Source: Eubacterium sp. UBA4343
GTDB lineage: Bacteria; Bacillota; Clostridia; Lachnospirales; Lachnospiraceae
Direction: 5' to 3'
Length of the DNA: 10,443 bases
NCBI GenBank assembly: GCA_002394235.1
Contig: DGTF01000033.1
Coordinates: 1 to 10,443 of the forward strand
Position 1 is the stretch's first letter. Each line of letters opens with the position of its first letter. The notes under the pieces are model-generated. The model was given only the letters and a program-made list of their open reading frames with translations, had not been told where the DNA came from and ran no database searches. Positions 7,183-10,443 of this stretch are shown here, piece by piece. A program made the position numbers and the translations under genes.

Positions 7183-7791
7183 ATGGAAACATTAATGGCA
7201 AACGCAAGAGACATGAGCAAGAAGGGAAGACAGCTGAGAAAACAGGGCTTCATCACCGGGTCAATTTCCGGTAAAAAGCTGGAACACTCCATCAGCCTTC
7301 AGATTCCCGAGAAGAATGTAAAGCAGTTCATGCTTCATCACACGGTCGGAAGTAAGGCTCTTGTGGATGTCGATGGCACAAAGTATATGACAATGATCAA
7401 GAGCGCTGACTTCAGCGTTCTGACCAATCATTTTATTGATATGACCTTCCAGCAGCTTCAGGCTGATGAAAAGGTAAAAGGTGAGGCCGAGATCATTCTG
7501 GAGAATGAGGACCGCGCAAACGGATTCATTACCAGCAACTGCAATGAAATTGAATATGAAGCATATCCGGCAGACATTGTCGATCATATTGTCATCAACG
7601 TTGCAGATTATCCGGTCAACACGGAGCTTCAGGTAAAGGATCTTGATATCGCGAAAAATGACAGAATCCACATCCTGACGCCGCTGGATACCAGCGTTCT
7701 TCATGTATCGGAGCATCGTCACATCAAGGCGGAGGATCGTGCGCTGCTTGAGGAAGAGGATGCAGACAGCACCGACACCAGCGCGTCCTGA
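7183..7791 (+). CDS. bL25/Ctc-like ribosomal protein family member, divergent
   Basis: A 202-residue soluble protein with the two-domain arrangement of the long bL25/Ctc (general stress) family. The N-terminal part (about 8-95) follows the 5S-rRNA-binding L25 pattern: a basic KKGRQLRKQGFITGSISG start, SKALVDVDGTKYMTMIKSADFSVLTNHFIDMTF, in place of the usual vlik..q.dp....hvDF, and then a TL5-like beta domain (about 96-175, including DIVDHIVINVADYPVNTELQVKDLDI). The tail is acidic (EEEDAD). The divergence is notable: the G in the GxLYG-like loop is SISG, and the HvDF motif reads FIDMTF. It might therefore be a paralogue rather than the main L25. ATG 7183 has AGAGG (7171-7175) 7 bases upstream. 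A strong terminator follows at 7857. Confidence 0.78.
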   Translation: METLMANARDMSKKGRQLRKQGFITGSISGKKLEHSISLQIPEKNVKQFMLHHTVGSKALVDVDGTKYMTMIKSADFSVLTNHFIDMTFQQLQADEKVKGEAEIILENEDRANGFITSNCNEIEYEAYPADIVDHIVINVADYPVNTELQVKDLDIAKNDRIHILTPLDTSVLHVSEHRHIKAEDRALLEEEDADSTDTSAS

Positions 7792-7856
7792 TCCGGTCTG
7801 CAGGATCCCCGGAGTGGGAAAGATCATTTCGCAGCAATTGAACAAATTGATCAGAT

Positions 7857-7884
7857 GAGCCGCAGCCTGTTGCGGCTCTTTTTC
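7857..7884 (+). terminator. Intrinsic terminator after the bL25-like gene
   Basis: A perfect 8-bp stem, GAGCCGCA (7857-7864) and TGCGGCTC (7871-7878), closes a 6-base loop and is followed by TTTTTCT. It is a textbook Rho-independent terminator 65 bases after the stop codon. It isolates the efflux operon downstream from upstream transcription. Confidence 0.95.
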
Positions 7885-8086
7885 TATCGTTCGCTCATCA
7901 GCTTTTCTCCTGACTTTCAGTCATCGGCTTTCCACACCTTTCACAGAATATTACCATCACCCTTGTCCATGACAGAAGGTCCCGACCTCACATGTCCGCA
8001 CCTCTGTTTCATTCTCTTCTACAATCCATGCCGTACCGGTCTGTCCTTCTCTATTTTTCAGGCCATCTTTCTCTATTTCTCAGTCC
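7885..8086. other. Pyrimidine-rich intergenic stretch without a recognisable gene
   Basis: This 202-base stretch between the terminator and the efflux promoter is rich in T and C. It contains a short direct repeat (TTCTCTATTT followed by TCAG, near 8049 and 8070). I see no convincing start and ribosome binding site and no hairpin with a T-run. The frame open across it has no protein-like composition. Confidence 0.5.
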
Positions 8087-8115
8087 TTGACACATGTCCG
8101 ATATCGGACTATAAT
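8087..8115 (+). promoter_or_regulatory. Consensus sigma-A promoter of the marR-MATE operon
   Basis: TTGACA (8087-8092) and TATAAT (8110-8115) are separated by exactly 17 bases, a perfect match to the vegetative consensus. Transcription should begin near 8121-8123, giving a leader of about 155 bases before the MarR ATG. The spacer is filled by the first dyad of the operator, so repressor and polymerase would compete. A promoter this strong would need a repressor to stay silent. Confidence 0.93.
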
Positions 8116-8144
8116 TTAAATTATAAGTCCGATTTCGGACATGT
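8092..8144. promoter_or_regulatory. Double dyad operator, probable MarR autoregulatory site
   Basis: A 53-bp nearly perfect palindrome (26- and 27-base arms, one mismatch and one indel) contains two smaller dyads: GTCCGATATCGGAC (8096-8109) and GTCCGATTTCGGAC (8127-8140). Both fit GTCCGA-NN-TCGGAC, and their centres are 31 bases apart, about three helical turns, so two dimers would sit on the same DNA face. The first dyad lies between -35 and -10, the second just past the start of transcription. MarR dimers typically bind such sites at their own promoters. Binding by this MarR is inferred from position. Confidence 0.88.
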
Positions 8145-8146
8145 TA

Positions 8147-8244
8147 TTTACGCGAACAGTGAGCCGCAGCTGAATGCGAAGTATTCGTGTGCGGCGAGCG
8201 TCGCGATAGCGAGATAAAACTCGCGCAGCGTGTTTTATCTCGTT
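8147..8244 (+). repeat. 98-bp structured intergenic repeat, copy B (in the marR 5' leader)
   Basis: This copy can form three hairpins. GCCGCA/TGCGGC spans 8163-8195 with an inner GAAT/ATTC. TCGC-gata-GCGA spans 8201-8212. An 11-bp stem, CGAGATAAAAC/GTTTTATCTCG (8210-8242), has a loop that can pair further; it overlaps the second hairpin by three bases. It begins a few bases after the operator and ends 32 bases before the MarR ATG, so most of the leader RNA consists of this repeat. In this copy the last stem is followed by TTTTCCTTCTATTTT, which might make a weak attenuator; that T-run is not part of the repeat. Confidence 0.93.
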
Positions 8245-8276
8245 TTCCTTCTATTTTGCAGAGAGGATCCGCCGAA

Positions 8277-8792
8277 ATGAACAGAGAGACATCGCAAAAT
8301 GATCTGCTGCTAGAACAGCAGACAGAGCTGAACCGGATTGCCAAGGAGTACGATGAATGCTATCGGAATCTGTCAAGAGTATATGGCATACCGGAGGGAC
8401 AGCTGTGGACGCTTTATGAGATGCGGCTTCGTGGCGGCAGGATGGCGCAGGCCGACCTCGTGAACGCAACCTTTATGCCGAAGCAGACGATCAATTCCAG
8501 CATCAAGAAAATGGAGGCTCTGGGCCTCATCTCTCTGTCCCGGGAGGGGAGCGGCAGAAGGAAGACCGTCACTCTGACGGAGACAGGAGAGGCACTTGCC
8601 CGGAGAACCGCGGATCGGGTAATCTGTGCCGAGGCGTCGAGCCTCTGTAAGATGGAAGAGGAGGAGAGAGCGCAGCTGCTCAGGCTGTTTGGAAAATATA
8701 TTTCTGGACTTCAGCAGTCGGTGAATGAGGAAAAGATGAACCATGGCCGGGATACAGACGGGTACGACTGCGACAGGGAGCGTTCTCCGTAA
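8277..8792 (+). CDS. MarR-family transcriptional regulator
   Basis: A 171-residue winged-helix regulator of the usual MarR size. A helical N-terminus (about 10-45) leads to the DNA-binding domain: LWTLYEMRLRGGRMAQADL, a recognition helix around MPKQTINSSIKKMEALGLI (67-85), and the wing SREGSGRRKTVTLTETGEAL with the conserved R/K-rich hairpin. Residues 110-150 form the C-terminal dimerisation helix. In this family a small ligand or oxidant releases DNA; the ligand is unknown. The start is ATG 8277 with GAGAGGA (8261-8267) 9 bases upstream. The frame is open back to a GTG at 8187 inside the 98-bp repeat, which would add 30 residues. I reject that start because those residues come from repeat DNA and have no family counterpart. 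It is followed after 35 bases by the MATE gene, under the shared promoter. Confidence 0.94.
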   Translation: MNRETSQNDLLLEQQTELNRIAKEYDECYRNLSRVYGIPEGQLWTLYEMRLRGGRMAQADLVNATFMPKQTINSSIKKMEALGLISLSREGSGRRKTVTLTETGEALARRTADRVICAEASSLCKMEEEERAQLLRLFGKYISGLQQSVNEEKMNHGRDTDGYDCDRERSP

Positions 8793-8827
8793 CGAAAAGA
8801 CAAGCACGATTCTCAAGGAGGTTCCTG

Positions 8828-10168
8828 ATGAAAACCGAAGCGATCCGTCTTTCGGATCATTTTACATACCGCAGACTGTTTCGTTTTACACTGTCGCCCG
8901 TGATCATGATGGTCTTCACGTCCATTTACGGTGTCGTAGACGGATTATTTGTCTCAAATTATGCGGGAAAAACTGCCTTTGCTGCCATAAATCTGATCAT
9001 GCCGTACCTGATGGTGATGGGTTCGTTAGGGTTCATGATCGGAACGGGTGGTTCTGCTCTTGTTTCCATGACAATGGGACAGGGCAGGAGACAGCGGGCA
9101 AATCAGTTGTTTTCCATGATGATCCTGTTTACGGTGATAACCGGCGCGCTCACTTCCATACTCGGTAATCTCGCCATGGAAAGGATGGCACTGTTCCTTG
9201 GCGCAACCGAGGAGATGATGCATGACTGTCTGGTCTACGGATGGATCGTGAACGGCTTTAATCTGGCTTTCATGCTTCAGAATTTGTTCCAGAGTTTCTT
9301 TGTAACCGCAGAAAAGCCGAGGCTCGGGCTCTATGTTACGATTGCAGCCGGCCTCACCAATATGATCCTCGACGCGCTGCTTGTCGGCGTGTTCCGCATG
9401 GGTGTTGCGGGCGCCGCGTGGGCAACCGGCTTCAGTCAGGTTGTCGGAGGAGTTCTGCCTCTGTTCTATTTTGCCCGGGCGAATTCAAGCCGGCTCCGCC
9501 TCGAGCCGGCGAAGCTTGAGCTTTCTCCGATTCTCAAAGCCTGCGGCAACGGATCTTCCGAGCTCATGAGCAACATATCTTCATCCATTGTAAGCATGCT
9601 CTATAATTTCCAGCTGATCAGGATGCTCGGCGAAGACGGAGTGTCCGCATACGGAGTGCTGATGTATGTCAGCTTCATTTTTGTCGCCATTGACATCGGA
9701 TATTCGGTCGGCTCCGCCCCGATCGTCGGCTATCATTATGGCGCCGGCAATACAGACGAGCTGAAAAACATGCTCCGGAAGAGTTCGGTGATCATGGCAG
9801 TCACGGGCGTCCTGATGACTGTCGCGGCCTTCCTTCTGGCAGATCCTGTCTCCAGCATTTTTGTCGGATATGATGCGGAACTGTATGCACTGACGGTACA
9901 CGCATTCCGGATTTTCTGCCTTGGTTTCCTGCTGTCCGGATTTGACATTTACGCATCTTCCTTCTTCACCGCGCTGAACAATGGAAAGATCTCCGCCGCG
10001 ATTTCTTTTCTGCGGACACTGGTTTTTCAGGGCGCCTGTGTTCTTCTGCTTCCGGGATTGCTCGGCGCGGACGGTATCTGGTGGGCGGTCACGGCGTCCA
10101 ACGTATTTGCGTTTATCATATCTGTTCTGTTCCTGATCAGAAAGCGGGAGACGTACCACTATTTTTGA
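8828..10168 (+). CDS. MATE-family multidrug efflux transporter (MepA-like)
   Basis: A 446-residue integral membrane protein of normal MATE length, with about 12 hydrophobic helices in two homologous halves. Each half shows its family motif: D38-G-L-F-V-S-N-Y-A-G with GTGGSALVSMTMGQG (72-86) in the first, and SAPIVGYHYGAGN (296-308) in the second. Proteins of this type export cationic drugs or metabolites using Na+ or H+ gradients; the best-known relative in style is staphylococcal MepA, also paired with a MarR regulator (MepR). ATG 8828 has a perfect AAGGAGG (8815-8821) 6 bases upstream, so translation should be efficient once the operon is derepressed. It is co-transcribed with the MarR gene and probably ends at the terminator at 10401. 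Substrates cannot be read from sequence. Confidence 0.96.
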   Translation: MKTEAIRLSDHFTYRRLFRFTLSPVIMMVFTSIYGVVDGLFVSNYAGKTAFAAINLIMPYLMVMGSLGFMIGTGGSALVSMTMGQGRRQRANQLFSMMILFTVITGALTSILGNLAMERMALFLGATEEMMHDCLVYGWIVNGFNLAFMLQNLFQSFFVTAEKPRLGLYVTIAAGLTNMILDALLVGVFRMGVAGAAWATGFSQVVGGVLPLFYFARANSSRLRLEPAKLELSPILKACGNGSSELMSNISSSIVSMLYNFQLIRMLGEDGVSAYGVLMYVSFIFVAIDIGYSVGSAPIVGYHYGAGNTDELKNMLRKSSVIMAVTGVLMTVAAFLLADPVSSIFVGYDAELYALTVHAFRIFCLGFLLSGFDIYASSFFTALNNGKISAAISFLRTLVFQGACVLLLPGLLGADGIWWAVTASNVFAFIISVLFLIRKRETYHYF

Positions 10169-10200
10169 CAGATGAATGTGTACTTTTTGGCGTGCATCCC

Positions 10201-10381
10201 TTTCCCCGGAAGGGGAAACAGAGTATACTGATTTATATCAGACTTGACTGCAAAGTTAACGTACCGTTTCCCGGAACTGTCCGTACAGTCGGTGAGGGAA
10301 ACCGGCTTTTCTGAGTGGGAAAGGGTCCGTGAAGAAGAAAGCCGGCCGAAGGCTTCTGTTTCTGAAAAACAGAATGGCCGG
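10201..10381 (+). ncRNA. Hairpin-rich intergenic RNA, function unknown (candidate leader, sRNA or 3' UTR)
   Basis: The 232 bases after the MATE stop contain an unusual density of stems. TTTCCCC-ggaa-GGGGAAA is at 10201-10218 and CTGAT-ttat-ATCAG at 10229-10242. An arm GTTTCCC (10266-10272) pairs with GGGAAAC (10296-10302), enclosing ACTGT-ccgt-ACAGT. CCGGCTTT (10302-10309) can pair with AAAGCCGG (10338-10345). CCGGCC (10342-10347) pairs with GGCCGG (10376-10381), enclosing TTCTGTTT-ctgaa-AAACAGAA. The CCGG elements overlap, so some of these stems exclude each other, as in attenuators. I do not recognise a known riboswitch or T-box consensus. No clear promoter is visible, so this may simply be the MATE transcript's 3' UTR. 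Confidence 0.4.
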
Positions 10382-10400
10382 ATGATGATCTGATCTTTTC

Positions 10401-10427
10401 AAGGCCCCTTTTGCGGGCCTTTTTTTA
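10401..10427 (+). terminator. Intrinsic terminator downstream of the MATE gene
   Basis: AAGGCCC (10401-10407) pairs with GGGCCTT (10415-10421) around a 7-base loop and runs straight into TTTTTTT. It is a strong Rho-independent terminator. It ends either the MarR-MATE transcript or a separate RNA from the structured region before it. It lies directly against the third copy of the 98-bp repeat. Confidence 0.95.
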
Positions 10428-10443
10428 TTTACGCGAACAGTGA
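10428..10443 (+). repeat. 98-bp structured intergenic repeat, copy C (cut by window end)
   Basis: The final 16 bases, TTTACGCGAACAGTGA, are identical to the first 16 of copy B and to the reverse complement of copy A's end. The rest of this copy must lie outside the window. Like the other copies it is preceded by a T-rich stretch, here the terminator's T-run. Confidence 0.85.

Noticed and set aside
7261..7845. A 194-codon minus-strand open frame opposite the bL25-like gene
   Set aside because: Its composition is unlike a real protein, and the + strand reading has a clear family match and start signal.
6149..8244. The region between the two repeat copies as a composite transposon
   Set aside because: The copies lack terminal inverted repeats, there is no transposase between them, and the genes enclosed look like ordinary chromosomal genes.
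8187..8276. A longer MarR start (GTG 8187) giving a 30-residue extension
   Set aside because: These codons lie in the 98-bp repeat. The same peptide arises from copy A in an unrelated frame, and a proper start with ribosome binding site exists at 8277.
10201..10381. Known riboswitch (cobalamin, FMN, SAM, TPP) or T-box leader
   Set aside because: None of the conserved core sequences of these classes could be found in order. Only GGGAAACCGG-like fragments resemble parts of the cobalamin core.

Overview
The window looks like chromosomal DNA of a moderate-GC member of the Clostridia, probably Lachnospiraceae-like. This is inferred from strong AGGAGG-type ribosome binding sites, U-tract terminators, and the mix of a MepA-like MATE pump, a MarR regulator, a ZIP transporter and a bL25-like protein. 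I cannot name the genus. All well-supported genes are on the + strand. There is no tRNA, rRNA, CRISPR array, transposase or phage gene.

Layout. (1) 3-356 is the 3' end of a split-type transketolase C-terminal subunit. (2) 491-1009 is a YfcE/MJ0936-type phosphodiesterase. A 389-base gap follows; it may hold a small minus-strand gene and has A-rich direct repeats just before the next gene. (3) 1399-2190 is a ZIP metal transporter with a TTG start. Its 3' end has been copied into three tandem 42-bp units that run into the next gene's start. (4) 2301-3062 is an alpha/beta hydrolase. (5) 3201-5102 is a large AAA+ ATPase with a C-terminal ryanodine-receptor (RyR) type domain, the most unusual protein here. 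(6) 5239-6147 is a polytopic membrane protein resembling YjdF/DUF2238 with a charged cytoplasmic tail. (7) 6280-6948 is a second, different metallophosphoesterase. (8) 7183-7791 is a divergent bL25/Ctc-like protein followed by a clear terminator. (9) 8087-10168 is a self-contained drug-efflux unit: a consensus sigma-A promoter with a double dyad operator, then a MarR regulator and a MATE transporter. (10) 10169-10443 is a hairpin-rich stretch ending in a strong terminator.

A 98-bp structured repeat occurs twice in full (6149-6246 inverted; 8147-8244 direct), with one base difference between the copies. It begins a third time at 10428, where the window cuts it off. It lacks terminal inverted repeats, folds into several hairpins, and always sits between genes. 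One copy lies in the predicted 5' UTR of the MarR-MATE transcript.

How the parts relate. The MarR-MATE pair and its operator form a convincing autoregulated efflux module. The hydrolase, AAA+-RyR ATPase and membrane protein are co-directional with gaps of about 135 bases. They could be a functional set, but the sequence alone does not prove it. The other genes look like ordinary housekeeping or accessory genes with independent signals.
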